From: Shimia sp. Alg240-R146
GTDB lineage: Bacteria > Pseudomonadota > Alphaproteobacteria > Rhodobacterales > Rhodobacteraceae
Length of the DNA stretch: 64,000 bases
Direction: 5' to 3'
NCBI RefSeq assembly: GCF_947331465.1
Contig: NZ_CAMZOK010000002.1
Coordinates: forward strand, 930,001 to 994,000
This document shows, piece after piece, positions 48,860 through 57,789 of this stretch. The position numbers and the translations under genes were made by a program. Under the pieces are notes generated by a model. It worked only from the letters and a program-made list of their open reading frames with translations, made no database searches and had not been told where the DNA came from. Each line of letters starts with the position of its first letter. The stretch's first letter is position 1.

Positions 48860-50145
48860 TGAACGCTGTTGCAAAGAAAATAGAGGCCACGACCGCACGC
48901 TTGGAGGGCATGAGCCTTCCTGCGGGCGGCAAATGGGCCACCGAAGCGCGCGAGGCTGCATTGACGCGCCTGCGCACCATGGGTTTGCCAGATCGTCGTG
49001 ACGAGTATTGGAAATACACCCGTCCCGACACGCTGACACAGACCGACGCGCCTGAGGCATCGGTATTGGACACCGGCGAGGCACCGCTTTTTGACGGGTT
49101 TGACAGGTTGAAAGTTGTGTTTGTGGACGGTGTCTTTGACGCCGAGCAATCTGACGATCTGTCTGGCGAAGGCCTGAACATCGAGCGTTTGGCGGATGTC
49201 GCGGCAAAAGACATTCACTGGGCGCGTGATGTGTATGGTGTGTTGGAAAACAATGGCCAGTCACCGGTGGAACGCCCACTTGCGGCGCTGAATTCTGCCT
49301 TTGCGACGGATGGTGTTGTGATCCATGTCACAGGCAAGGTGTCTCGACCCGTGAACCTGATTTATCGTCACAAATCAGACAGTTCCGACGCGATCCTGCA
49401 CCACGTGATCAAACTTGATGCCGGGGCTGAGCTGACGGTTCTGGAAAACGGTCCGGCGGCTGCGCGGTTCAACAAGTCGATGGAAGTCGACGTGGCTGAT
49501 GGGGCCGCTTTCCATCATGTGCGGGCGCAGGGACGTGATCATGAACGCCGTGCAGTGACCCATATTTTTGGCCGTCTTGGCACTGAAAGCGTGTTTAAGT
49601 CTTTCACACTGACTGTGAATGGCCGCCTGACGCGCAATGAGGCCATTCTTGAGCTGACCGGGGACGACGCGGTCGCACATGTGGCTGGTGCCTGTCTGGG
49701 TGACGGTGATTTCCATCACGATGACACGGTATTCGTGACCCATGACGCGGTGAACTGTGAAAGCCGTCAGGTTTTCAAAAAAGTGCTGCGCAATGGCGCG
49801 ACCGGTGTGTTTCAGGGCAAAATCCTTGTGCAACCGGGTGCTCAAAAAACCGATGGGTACCAGATCAGCCAATCGTTGCTGTTGGATGAAGACAGCCAGT
49901 TCCTCGCCAAGCCTGAACTTGAGATTTATGCCGATGATGTGGCGTGTTCACACGGCTCAACCTCGGGCGCGATCGACGAAGAGGCGCTGTTTTATTTGCG
50001 CGCGCGCGGTGTTCCAAAAGACATCGCCACGGATCTGATGGTTCTGTCGTTTGTTGCAGAGGCCGTTGACGAAATCGAAAACGAAGATCTGCGCGACGAA
50101 ATGCTTGCACGCCTTGAAGGCTGGCTGGAACGGCGGCGCGACTGA
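48859..50145 (+). CDS. sufD: Fe-S cluster assembly protein SufD
   Basis: This 428-residue partner of SufB shares its beta-helix and helps ferrous iron entry. Family features are WKYTRPDTL in the N-terminal helical domain, VIHVTGKVSRPVNLIY, HVIKLDAGAELTVLENG, the long beta-helix with ELTGDDAVAHVAGACLGDG, and the C-terminal LEIYADDVACSHGSTSGAIDEEALFYLRARG. That stretch includes the conserved cysteine and histidine (CSHG) that pair with SufB. It is coupled to sufC and to the membrane protein gene that follows. Confidence 0.97.
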   Translation: MNAVAKKIEATTARLEGMSLPAGGKWATEAREAALTRLRTMGLPDRRDEYWKYTRPDTLTQTDAPEASVLDTGEAPLFDGFDRLKVVFVDGVFDAEQSDDLSGEGLNIERLADVAAKDIHWARDVYGVLENNGQSPVERPLAALNSAFATDGVVIHVTGKVSRPVNLIYRHKSDSSDAILHHVIKLDAGAELTVLENGPAAARFNKSMEVDVADGAAFHHVRAQGRDHERRAVTHIFGRLGTESVFKSFTLTVNGRLTRNEAILELTGDDAVAHVAGACLGDGDFHHDDTVFVTHDAVNCESRQVFKKVLRNGATGVFQGKILVQPGAQKTDGYQISQSLLLDEDSQFLAKPELEIYADDVACSHGSTSGAIDEEALFYLRARGVPKDIATDLMVLSFVAEAVDEIENEDLRDEMLARLEGWLERRRD

Positions 50146-50627
50146 TGTCTGTCGTTCGCGACATCGCCGCAACCTACCGTGGGCCGCACAAGGTTGTGGC
50201 CCGCCTTTTGGCAATGGGCGAGCGTGAAGACCGCGCATTTGTGATCCTTATGGCGGCTTGTGCTGTGACCTTTATCGGGCAATGGCCGCGTTTGGCCCGC
50301 GAAGCGCATGTCACCGGCCAAGAGCTTAACCCGCTGTTGGGCGGCACGCTGATGGCCTGGCTGTTTATTGCGCCGCTTCTGGCCTATGCCTTGGCATTCG
50401 TGTTTCATTTTGTTTTCCGCGCATTGCGCCGCAAACAAACTCCTTTTGGATCGCGGATTGCGCTGTTCTGGGCAATGTTGGCGGCGTCGCCTCTGATCTT
50501 GCTTCACGGCCTTGTGGCTGGCTTCATCGGCGAGGGCATACAGTTGTCGATTGTTGGTCTGTTTTGGCTGGTCTGTTTTCTGTGGTTTTGGATGTCTGGC
50601 ATGTTGCAGGCTGGAAAAGAGATCTAA
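50145..50627 (+). CDS. Membrane protein of unknown function in the suf operon
   Basis: The protein has 160 residues. Its ATG overlaps the sufD stop (TGATG) and its stop overlaps the next gene start (TAATG), so it is translated as part of the operon. Hydrophobic segments lie near residues 32-47, 66-90, 107-127 and 132-150, which suggests four helices. The N-terminus is cytosolic-looking and basic (VARLLAMGEREDRAF). I do not recognise the family. It resembles a YIP1-type partner only in general layout. Its conserved-looking position suggests a link to Fe-S supply or membrane targeting, which is inference. Confidence 0.8.
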   Translation: MSVVRDIAATYRGPHKVVARLLAMGEREDRAFVILMAACAVTFIGQWPRLAREAHVTGQELNPLLGGTLMAWLFIAPLLAYALAFVFHFVFRALRRKQTPFGSRIALFWAMLAASPLILLHGLVAGFIGEGIQLSIVGLFWLVCFLWFWMSGMLQAGKEI

Positions 50628-51208
50628 TGAAAGAGCAATTGATACAGTTGTTTGGCCTGACCATTCGCGATCCGGCACAGGCGGCGCAGGTTCTGTCAGA
50701 TGTGCGGTTTGACCGCGCGACGGCGTGGACAATTCTGGCGCTGGCAGTGACGTTGAACACGCTGGTCTACTTCCTGTCCATTGTGCTGTTTCCCGTGCCT
50801 GACGAGATGACAATTCCGCTTTTGACCCAGCCTTATCTGGTTTGGATTATGCTGGGATCCACGACGGTTATCTTTGTCTTTGCTTTCTATTGGGTCGGCC
50901 ACAGTCTTGGCGGTCGGGCGGCATTTGATACCATTTTGATCATGGTAGGTTGGCTGCAATATATGCGGCTTGTGGTACAGCTTGCATCGCTTGTCTTGAT
51001 GATCCTATCGCCGGCACTTGCGCAGATCTTTGTTATGGCAGTTGGTCTTTATGGCGTTTGGATTTTGCTCAACTTTCTCAAAGAAGCCCATGGCTTTGAC
51101 TCCTTTGGCAAAGCCATTGGCGTGATTGTTTTGTCGGCGGTTGGATTGACCGTCGGACTGTCCGTATTCCTTTCTTTGTTTACCGCAACCGTCATTGGGA
51201 TGTCCTGA
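50627..51208 (+). CDS. YIP1-like membrane protein in the suf operon
   Basis: The protein has 193 residues from the ATG at 50627, set by the overlap with the preceding stop. An N-terminal amphipathic stretch (LFGLTIRDPAQAAQVL) precedes about five hydrophobic helices starting near residue 34. The pattern HSLGGRAAFDTILIMVGWLQYMRL and the final VLSAVGLTVGLSVFLSL match YIP1-type bacterial proteins. No function is known for these. It is followed after one base by sufS, so it is clearly operonic. With the 160-residue protein it makes an unexplained membrane pair between sufD and sufS. Confidence 0.8.
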   Translation: MKEQLIQLFGLTIRDPAQAAQVLSDVRFDRATAWTILALAVTLNTLVYFLSIVLFPVPDEMTIPLLTQPYLVWIMLGSTTVIFVFAFYWVGHSLGGRAAFDTILIMVGWLQYMRLVVQLASLVLMILSPALAQIFVMAVGLYGVWILLNFLKEAHGFDSFGKAIGVIVLSAVGLTVGLSVFLSLFTATVIGMS

Positions 51209-51209
51209 G

Positions 51210-52430
51210 ATGTATGATGTTCACAAGATTCGCGCCGAGTTTCCGATCCTGTCGAGGGAGGTGAATAACAAGCCACTGGTGTATCTCGACAACGGGGCGT
51301 CCGCGCAAAAGCCGCAGGTGGTGATTGACGCGGTCACGCAGGCGTATTCGATGGAATATTCCAACGTACACAGAGGCTTGCACTACCTTTCTAATCTAGC
51401 GACTGACAAGTATGAGGCCGTCCGTGGCAGCATTGCCAAATTCCTGAACGCGGCTAGCGAAGATGAAATCGTGCTGAACTCAGGCACCACCGAAGGCATC
51501 AATATGGTGGCTTATGGCTGGGCCATGCCACGAATGCAGGCAGGCGATGAAATTGTTCTGTCCGTGATGGAGCATCACGCCAACATCGTGCCTTGGCATT
51601 TCCTGCGCGAACGTCAGGGCGTGGTGATCAAATGGGTGGATGTCGACAGCACCGGCGCGCTTGATCCTCAAGCGGTCATCGACGCGATTGGTCCAAAAAC
51701 CAAGCTGGTTGCGGTTACCCAGTGTTCCAACGTTTTGGGCACGATGGTCGACGTCAAGGCAATCACCGCTGGCGCGCATGCCAAAGGAGTGCCGGTACTG
51801 GTGGATGGCTCGCAAGGGTCGGTTCATGCGCCTGTTGATGTGCAAGACATCGATTGTGACTTCTACGCCATCACTGGGCACAAACTGTACGGCCCATCAG
51901 GGTCCGGCGCGATTTATTGCAAAGCGGATCGCATGGCCGAGATGCGCCCGTTCATCGGCGGTGGTGACATGATCAAGGAGGTCTCCAAGGAGGCGGTGAT
52001 CTATAACGATCCACCGATGAAATTTGAGGCTGGCACGCCAGGGATCGTTCAGACCATCGGGTTTGGTGTGGCGTTGGACTTTCTGATGGAATTGGGGATG
52101 GAAAACGTCGCCAAACATGAGGCCGGTCTGCGTGATTATGCGGCTGAAAAGTTCGCCGGATTGAACTGGATGCAAGTGCAGGGCACGACATCTGACAAGG
52201 CCGCTATCTTTAGCTTTACGCTGGATGGGGCAGGGCACGCGCATGATATTTCGACCATTCTGGACAAGAAGGGCGTCGCGGTGCGCGCCGGACACCATTG
52301 TGCCGGACCGCTTATGGACCATCTTGGGGTCAGCGCGACGTGCCGGGCCAGCTTTGGTCTCTATAACACTGTCGAAGAAGTCGATGTTCTGATCGACGCT
52401 CTTCATCTGGCGCATGAGTTGTTCGCTTGA
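51210..52430 (+). CDS. sufS: Cysteine desulfurase SufS
   Basis: This 406-residue group II desulfurase starts at [17 protein letters not shown], the usual SufS opening ([11 protein letters not shown] follows). The PLP lysine is in [14 protein letters not shown] and the catalytic cysteine in [13 protein letters not shown], on the short loop of SufS proteins that need SufE or SufU for full activity. Other motifs are [12 protein letters not shown] and [12 protein letters not shown]. It ends the operon. sufE, sufA and sufT are not seen downstream, where a tRNA gene follows, so those partners must be elsewhere. Confidence 0.97.
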   Translation: MYDVHKIRAEFPILSREVNNKPLVYLDNGASAQKPQVVIDAVTQAYSMEYSNVHRGLHYLSNLATDKYEAVRGSIAKFLNAASEDEIVLNSGTTEGINMVAYGWAMPRMQAGDEIVLSVMEHHANIVPWHFLRERQGVVIKWVDVDSTGALDPQAVIDAIGPKTKLVAVTQCSNVLGTMVDVKAITAGAHAKGVPVLVDGSQGSVHAPVDVQDIDCDFYAITGHKLYGPSGSGAIYCKADRMAEMRPFIGGGDMIKEVSKEAVIYNDPPMKFEAGTPGIVQTIGFGVALDFLMELGMENVAKHEAGLRDYAAEKFAGLNWMQVQGTTSDKAAIFSFTLDGAGHAHDISTILDKKGVAVRAGHHCAGPLMDHLGVSATCRASFGLYNTVEEVDVLIDALHLAHELFA

Positions 52431-52493
52431 TCCAATTTTGGTCGTGATTTTGCGATTGCGGCCAAAGGCTCCTGTGGCTATAGAGCCAATGAC

Positions 52494-52570
52494 GCACCCA
52501 TAGCTCAGCTGGATAGAGTGTCGCCCTCCGAAGGCGAAGGTCGAAGGTTCGAATCCTTCTGGGTGCGCCA
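52494..52570 (+). tRNA. tRNA-Arg (anticodon CCG)
   Basis: A 77-nt cloverleaf with encoded CCA. The acceptor GCACCCA pairs with TGGGTGC, the D stem is GCTC/GAGT, the anticodon arm is TCGCC-CTCCGAA-GGCGA giving CCG, and the T arm is GAAGG-TTCGAAT-CCTTC. It lies 63 bases after sufS with no integrase or attachment-site repeat visible next to it. Confidence 0.95.
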
Positions 52571-52790
52571 TTTTCCCTTGAAATGAACCGTTGGGCCGGC
52601 ATTTTGGTCTTTACCCGTAGGAAAGACATGTCGAGGTCTTTGCAAAAACTCGTTCAGGTTAAACTTGGGGCGCGGGACATCCCAGCCTTTGTTTCACCCA
52701 TGCTTGTCCGCTGAATTGCGCATGTCATCGGCCTAGCTTTTCTGCCAAAGCGTGAAATAGTGAACCCACGAAAAATGAGGGCAGCACTTT

Positions 52791-53744
52791 ATGTGGAACT
52801 TTTATGCGCGAATTTGGCGCAACACCGGACGGGCGCAGCTGACACTTGTGGTGCTTTCGCTGATCGTGGCCGCACTTGCCGCCGCACCGTTGCGTTTTCA
52901 GAAAGACATAATCAATAGTCTTGGGCCGGATCTGCAAACTAACCAGTTGCTCTATCTTTGTGGTGGCTATTTGGCGGTAATCGTTGTCACCAACATCTTC
53001 AAATTTGCGCTCAACTACAAAAGCTCTGTTCTCGGCGAAGACATCATCCGTCGCATCCGGGCCAGCATCTATGGTGCCCACCATAATCCCGACACCAAAC
53101 GAAAACCAAACACTGGAACCTTGGCCACGATCATCGCGGCAGAGGCCGAAGAGGTGGGGCGCTTTGTCGGACAGGCCGTGGCCAATCCGCTTTTGCAGAT
53201 CGGCACATTGGTTTCGGTGGTCAGCTATGTTGCCGCCACACAACCCTATCTTGGCGGGTTTCTTGTTTTGATCATCCTGCCGCAGGCCGCGATTGTCTTG
53301 TTTCTGCAAGAGCGTGTGAACCGCCGCGTCAAGGAGCGCACCATTGTGTTGCGACAGGCTTCCTCCGATATTTCCGAGGAAGACCTGAAAAACATCCATC
53401 ACGTGCAGGAAAAGACCCTGCAGGATTTTGACCAAATCTTCGTTATCCGGCGGGGTATTTTCAAACTCAAGCTGTCGATGAAGATGGCCATGAATGTCAT
53501 CAGTGGCATCGGCCTTGTGGGCATCTTATTGATCGGCGGCCTCTTGATGCGCGAAGGTCTGTCCGACGTGGGCACAGTGGTTGCGGCGATTTCAGCGTTG
53601 GAGCGGATCAACAGTCCCTGGCGGCTGTTGCTGAACTTTTACAAGGAGTTGAGCGCAGCGCGGGTTAAGTTCGAGCTGATAGTCAAATCAAGCGATGCCT
53701 TTGATCTACCAAAACCCGCGACAGTCGCAAAAAAGACGCCCTAA
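52791..53744 (+). CDS. ABC exporter membrane domain without ATPase
   Basis: The protein has 317 residues. It follows the type I ABC exporter membrane fold: hydrophobic helices near 15-35, 50-72, about 130-150 and 152-172, a long charged cytosolic part (ERVNRRVKERTIVLRQASSDISEEDLKNIHHV), then helices near 232-250. The C-terminus has YKELSAARVKFELIV, the coupling region that normally leads into the ATPase. The frame ends there (AKKTP, stop) with no Walker motifs and no ATPase gene next to it. It may be a degraded transporter, a half that uses an ATPase encoded elsewhere, or a repurposed membrane protein. Confidence 0.78.
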   Translation: MWNFYARIWRNTGRAQLTLVVLSLIVAALAAAPLRFQKDIINSLGPDLQTNQLLYLCGGYLAVIVVTNIFKFALNYKSSVLGEDIIRRIRASIYGAHHNPDTKRKPNTGTLATIIAAEAEEVGRFVGQAVANPLLQIGTLVSVVSYVAATQPYLGGFLVLIILPQAAIVLFLQERVNRRVKERTIVLRQASSDISEEDLKNIHHVQEKTLQDFDQIFVIRRGIFKLKLSMKMAMNVISGIGLVGILLIGGLLMREGLSDVGTVVAAISALERINSPWRLLLNFYKELSAARVKFELIVKSSDAFDLPKPATVAKKTP

Positions 53745-53779
53745 AAGGACGCCTCTCAAATTGGACAGTGTAGGGTGTC

Positions 53780-54349
53780 TTACCGACCCCAGTTGCGGAC
53801 CGGACCGCAATCCATGTGCACAAAGTTGGAGCCCGAGTAGCGACCCACGCCACCCGCACGACATGCGGAGGCGGCTTTTGCCATCTGGTTCACTGAACGC
53901 GATGCAAGGCGAAGGTCAGCAGCTTTGCCGGTCATATGAAGCGAATTTTTAGCAACGCCGCGAGAACGCGAACGCAGCATAGCGTTGGTCGCGGGGCTAC
54001 GGTAACCCGACAGCAACATGTAAGGCTCGCTAACGTCCATAAGGTTATGTGCAGCTGCCATAATGTCGATGGTGCGTGTGTCGATAGAAATCACATCGTT
54101 TGACCGCCAGTCGCGCATAAATGCGTTGACCTCTTTCACGGCATCTTTGATGTATTTTCCTTCGACCCAATAAATCGTGTCCAAGCGTTCGCCGGTTCGG
54201 CCGGAATACATTCGAATACGTCGAATGTCGCCACCACCGCGCAGAAAGCCTGCGGCGTTGGAATACGTGGGTGCAGCGACGAGTGCGGTAGCTGCAAAGG
54301 CGCCCAATAGCGTGCGCCTAGAAATGCTCGAAGAGCGTTTATTAATCAT
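53780..54349 (-). CDS. Tat-exported DUF882 (YcbK/M15-like) peptidase
   Basis: The protein has 189 residues from the ATG at 54349. The N-terminus MINKRSSSISRRTLLGAF has a twin-arginine motif followed by a hydrophobic core ending at SNAA, a Tat signal; a start at 54403 would add 18 residues before it. The domain carries the zinc-peptidase pattern: SGYRSPATNAML, SLHMTGKAADLRL with His and Asp ligands, and FVHMDCG with the last His. DUF882 proteins resemble D-Ala-D-Ala carboxypeptidases of family M15 and YcbK and probably trim peptidoglycan. It is divergent from an L,D-transpeptidase gene. Confidence 0.87.
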   Translation of the reverse strand: MINKRSSSISRRTLLGAFAATALVAAPTYSNAAGFLRGGGDIRRIRMYSGRTGERLDTIYWVEGKYIKDAVKEVNAFMRDWRSNDVISIDTRTIDIMAAAHNLMDVSEPYMLLSGYRSPATNAMLRSRSRGVAKNSLHMTGKAADLRLASRSVNQMAKAASACRAGGVGRYSGSNFVHMDCGPVRNWGR

Positions 54350-54734
54350 AGTTTCAGCGCCTGTCCCGTCGCTTGCCTGTTGCCACGATGTTACGTAGCT
54401 CATGAACCATCCCCGCAGATGTGGGTTTTTATGACACACATGGAATCATGCTCCAAGAACTGTTTTCCACTTGATTTGGATACTGGCCGAATTAGGCGAA
54501 AAATTGCTTAACGCAGGGCTAAATGCTTTGCCCGGGATACAACACTTTTCAGATGTTCTCCGAATGTTCTGGTGGCGTGGAAAAAACGCGGCGCATTTGA
54601 CGGGTTTACGGGTCACACTTCGCATGGGGTTTGAGATTTCGAGAAGTTGTGATTAGACAGCGCTTACGCAGTTTATGATGGTAGACCAAACAAACCGCCA
54701 AACTGCGGATATAAAACAGTTCGAGGGTCAAAAT
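54350..54734. other. Long divergent promoter region of the DUF882 and L,D-transpeptidase genes
   Basis: This 385-base gap holds no convincing gene. It contains a perfect GTTC-N7-GTTC box at 54555-54569 (listed separately), a CtrA-like TTAA-N7-CTAA stretch near 54510 with one mismatch, and AT-rich sequence around 54600-54670. No terminator or RNA structure stands out. Confidence 0.5.
54555..54569. promoter_or_regulatory. LexA-box-like element
   Basis: GTTC-TCCGAAT-GTTC is an exact match to the alphaproteobacterial SOS consensus GTTC-N7-GTTC. It lies 166 bases before the L,D-transpeptidase start and 206 before the DUF882 start. No promoter could be placed with confidence around it. Confidence 0.4.
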
Positions 54735-56342
54735 ATGTTGTTAGGGTTCCAACGCCGCGTTGTGTCAAAAGTGGGCGCAGCGCTTCTTGCGGGGACAGTT
54801 TTGACAGCCAGTCCGGCCGTCGCGTTTCCAGTTTTCAAACAAGCCGTTGCAGAGGCCGCTTCGCAAAACTCAAGCGTGGCCGCCTATTACCGGTCTGTTC
54901 AGTATGACCCTGTTTGGACAGCCGACACCGAGATCTCCCGTGAACGGCGCAAAGCTTTGATCAGCGCGTTGGCCAGCTCTGACGACCATGGGATGCCCTC
55001 TGCGCGCTACGAAGTGGACGCATTGGTTGGTCAAATGGCAGCCGCCCGATCTCGCCGGGACTTGGGGCTTGTCGAAGTGGCGATGACGCGGGTGTATCTG
55101 AAATATGCGCGCGATTTGACGTCTGGCATGTTGGTGCCTTCCAAAATCGACGACGGTCTGGTGCGGGAAATTGTCCATCGCGACAAGCAGGAGTTGATGG
55201 ACTCTTTGGTGGCGTCCGGGACTCCGGATGATTTTCTCAAAAGTCTGGCGCCGCAAACTGCGGAATACCTCCGTCTCAAAAAAGAACGCCTGCGTCTTGA
55301 GGCTTTGATTGCTTCGGGCGGGTGGGGGCCACAGGTTCCCAGCGGAAAATTTGAGCCCGGTGACACCGGCGCATCGGTGATTAAGCTGCGCGACAGATTG
55401 ATTGCGCTTGGGTTTATGCAGAGGTCGTCTTCGGCCAACTACGACCGCACGATGGAAAAAGCCGTTCAGGCGTTTCAGATTGCCCACGGGCTTGAGGCAG
55501 ACGGCGTTGCTGGCAAGGGCACCATCGAGGAAGTCAATCGCAGCCCTGAGCATCGGTTGAAGTCCGTTATGGTAGCAATGGAGCGTGAACGTTGGTTGGA
55601 CCGATCCATTGAGGGGCGCGAAGTCCTTGTTAACCTTGCAGACTTCACCGCCAAGATCCTGGACGACGGCAAGCTGACGTTCCGCACGCGGTCGGTGGTG
55701 GGTAAAAACCAATCAGACCGCCGCAGCCCCGAGTTTTCGGACACGATGGAACATATGGTTATCAATCCCACGTGGAATGTTCCGCGCTCGATCGCGACCA
55801 AAGAATACCTGCCGATGCTGAAGAACAACCCGAACGCGGTTGGGTATTTGCGTCTGGTGAACTCGCGTGGCCAAACAGTAGATCGCAGTCAGGTGGACTT
55901 TAGCCAGTTTTCCACGCGCAATTTTCCGTTTGATATGAAACAGGCACCGGGCAATCGCAATGCGCTGGGTCTGGTGAAGTTTATGTTCCCGAACAAACAC
56001 AACATCTATTTGCACGACACGCCGCAAAAAGCGTTGTTTGCCCGTGAGACACGCGCTTATAGCCATGGATGCATTCGCCTGCATCAACCCTTTGATTTCG
56101 CATATGCTTTGCTTGCGAAGCAGGAAGAAAACCCCAAGGAATTTTTTCATTCCCGTTTAAAAACAGGCCGTGAGACAAAGGTTGATCTAGAGGTCAATGT
56201 TCCTGTGCACATCATTTACCGGACGGCTTACACCGAGGCCAAAGGGCCGGTGCAATACCGCCGTGATGTCTATGGCCGCGATGCCAAGATCTGGAAAGCG
56301 TTGGCCAATGTAGGGGTGGCATTGCCGGGTCAACAGGGATAA
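54735..56342 (+). CDS. L,D-transpeptidase with peptidoglycan-binding domain (YcbB-like)
   Basis: The protein has 535 residues from the ATG at 54735, preferred because GAGGG lies 7 bases upstream and a signal peptide follows directly ([22 protein letters not shown]). Upstream ATGs at 54675-54678 lack both. An N-terminal scaffold domain (residues 30-200) is followed by a peptidoglycan-binding domain with [41 protein letters not shown]. The YkuD catalytic domain has the active-site YSHGCIRL with Cys446. It cross-links peptidoglycan through 3-3 bonds. The order matches E. coli LdtD (YcbB). It probably leads into lpxD, 32 bases downstream. Confidence 0.93.
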   Translation: MLLGFQRRVVSKVGAALLAGTVLTASPAVAFPVFKQAVAEAASQNSSVAAYYRSVQYDPVWTADTEISRERRKALISALASSDDHGMPSARYEVDALVGQMAAARSRRDLGLVEVAMTRVYLKYARDLTSGMLVPSKIDDGLVREIVHRDKQELMDSLVASGTPDDFLKSLAPQTAEYLRLKKERLRLEALIASGGWGPQVPSGKFEPGDTGASVIKLRDRLIALGFMQRSSSANYDRTMEKAVQAFQIAHGLEADGVAGKGTIEEVNRSPEHRLKSVMVAMERERWLDRSIEGREVLVNLADFTAKILDDGKLTFRTRSVVGKNQSDRRSPEFSDTMEHMVINPTWNVPRSIATKEYLPMLKNNPNAVGYLRLVNSRGQTVDRSQVDFSQFSTRNFPFDMKQAPGNRNALGLVKFMFPNKHNIYLHDTPQKALFARETRAYSHGCIRLHQPFDFAYALLAKQEENPKEFFHSRLKTGRETKVDLEVNVPVHIIYRTAYTEAKGPVQYRRDVYGRDAKIWKALANVGVALPGQQG

Positions 56343-56347
56343 ATACC

Positions 56348-56367
56348 CCCCCGAGTGCATCCGGGGG
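56348..56367 (+). promoter_or_regulatory. Hairpin overlapping the lpxD ribosome site
   Basis: CCCCCG (56348-56353) can pair with CGGGGG (56362-56367) around an 8-base loop. The right arm includes the GGGGGAGA ribosome site, 8 bases before the lpxD ATG. The hairpin could limit lpxD translation, or act as a weak attenuator after the transpeptidase gene. Confidence 0.4.
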
Positions 56368-56374
56368 AGAACCC

Positions 56375-57466
56375 ATGACATACACCGTACGTGAGATTGC
56401 AGAAGCTTTGGACTGTGAGGCTTTTGGCGATACATCGATCGCTGTTGAGCGCGTTGAAGAACCGGCAAGTGCGACGGCTAACGACTTGGCTTTGCTAACC
56501 AATCCGAAATTTGCAGAAGGGCTTGGTCAGGGACACGCGCGGGTTGCTATGCTTTGGCCAGGTGCTGACTGGCAGTCCATGGGGCTGGAGGCTGCGATCA
56601 TTCCAACGCGCGGCCGGTACGCCATGGCAGGTCTTTCCAAAATGATGGACCTTGGACAGCATTACGCGCCGGGCATTCACCCAACCGCGCAGATTGATGC
56701 GTCCGCCGAGATCGGCCCGGATGCGCAAATCGGCCAGTTTGTAGTGATTGGGCCACGTGCCCGCGTCGGCGCCAATTGTGTGATCGGCCCGTTTTGCCAC
56801 ATTGGTGCGGACAGCGAACTGGGCGAGGACGCCTATCTGCGCGACCATGTTTCAATCGGGGCGCGGGTGTCTATCGGTGCGCGTTTTCATGCCCAACCCG
56901 GCGCGCGCATCGGTGCCGATGGTATGTCGTTTGTTACACCAGAGCAGTCTGGCGTTGAAAAGGCGCGTGAAAGCTTGGGCGATCAAGGTGACGTGCAAAG
57001 TCAGCCCTGGGCCCGCATTCATTCGCTGGGCGCCGTAACCATCGGGGACGACGTAGAAATTGGTGCAAACACATGTGTCGACTGCGGCACCATACGTGAC
57101 ACGCGGATCGGAAACGGCACCAAAATCGACAATCTCGTGCACATCGCGCACAACGTGACTGTTGGTCGTGATTGCCTTTTTGCAGCGCAATCCGGCATTG
57201 CTGGATCAACGGTGATTGGCAATAACGTTGTTTTCGGAGGCCAAGTCGGCGTGACTGACAACACCATTGTGGGTGATAATGTGATCGCAGGCGGCGGCAC
57301 AAAAATCCTAAGCAGAGTTCCAAATGGACAGGTGATGCTGGGTTACCCCGCGGTCAAGATGGACACCAATCTGGAAATGTACAAAAGCCTGCGCAGATTG
57401 CCGCGATTGATGAAACAGGTGGCTGAGCTTCAAAAATCTGTTTCAAAACGTGGGTCCAATGACTAA
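56375..57466 (+). CDS. lpxD: UDP-3-O-(3-hydroxyacyl)glucosamine N-acyltransferase LpxD
   Basis: This 363-residue enzyme performs the third step of lipid A synthesis, adding the N-linked 3-hydroxyacyl chain. The N-terminal uridine-binding domain is followed by a left-handed beta-helix of hexapeptide repeats from about residue 100 ([20 protein letters not shown]). The catalytic histidine is His259 in [21 protein letters not shown] and the C-terminal helical [11 protein letters not shown] close the protein. The lpxA, fabZ and lpxB genes usually near lpxD are absent here; instead an acyl carrier protein and a ketoacyl synthase follow, which points to a dedicated acyl supply. Confidence 0.97.
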   Translation: MTYTVREIAEALDCEAFGDTSIAVERVEEPASATANDLALLTNPKFAEGLGQGHARVAMLWPGADWQSMGLEAAIIPTRGRYAMAGLSKMMDLGQHYAPGIHPTAQIDASAEIGPDAQIGQFVVIGPRARVGANCVIGPFCHIGADSELGEDAYLRDHVSIGARVSIGARFHAQPGARIGADGMSFVTPEQSGVEKARESLGDQGDVQSQPWARIHSLGAVTIGDDVEIGANTCVDCGTIRDTRIGNGTKIDNLVHIAHNVTVGRDCLFAAQSGIAGSTVIGNNVVFGGQVGVTDNTIVGDNVIAGGGTKILSRVPNGQVMLGYPAVKMDTNLEMYKSLRRLPRLMKQVAELQKSVSKRGSND

Positions 57467-57495
57467 ATCGAGGCGAGGCGTGGAAAGGACATCAC

Positions 57496-57753
57496 ATGAG
57501 CATTCAAGACAAGGTTATTGAAATCATTGCAGAACAGGCAGTTCTGGAACCTTCGGATGTGACCCTTTCGAGTACTCTTGAAGACCTTGGGATAGACAGT
57601 CTTGGTCTTGTGGAGAGCATTTTCGCGATTGAAGAAGCTTTTGATATTTCTGTGCCGTTCAACGCCAATGAGCCAAGCGCCAGCGATTTTGACATTTCTA
57701 CGGTCTCAAGCATCATTTCCGGCATCCAGACGCTGGTCTCAGAGCAGGCTTAA
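57496..57753 (+). CDS. Acyl carrier protein
   Basis: The protein has 85 residues. The phosphopantetheine site is Ser35 in DLGIDSLGLVESIFAIEEAF. It differs from the usual housekeeping AcpP motif (DSLDTVE), and acidic helices flank it. It is longer than AcpP (about 77 residues) and closer to specialised ACPs. Its position 29 bases after lpxD and 36 before a ketoacyl synthase suggests it carries a lipid A acyl chain or another special fatty acid. It may be related to AcpXL-type proteins for very long chains, but that is a guess from context. Confidence 0.88.
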   Translation: MSIQDKVIEIIAEQAVLEPSDVTLSSTLEDLGIDSLGLVESIFAIEEAFDISVPFNANEPSASDFDISTVSSIISGIQTLVSEQA

Positions 57754-57789
57754 AAATACACGCAGACCCGCGTGGGCAGGGAAAGAACT

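Noticed and set aside
52494..52790. Genomic island insertion at tRNA-Arg
   Set aside because: No integrase, no direct repeat of the tRNA 3' end and no change in base composition beside it.
53737..53760. GACGCCC and GGACGCC repeats after the ABC membrane gene as a terminator
   Set aside because: The copies are direct rather than inverted repeats, so they cannot form a stem.
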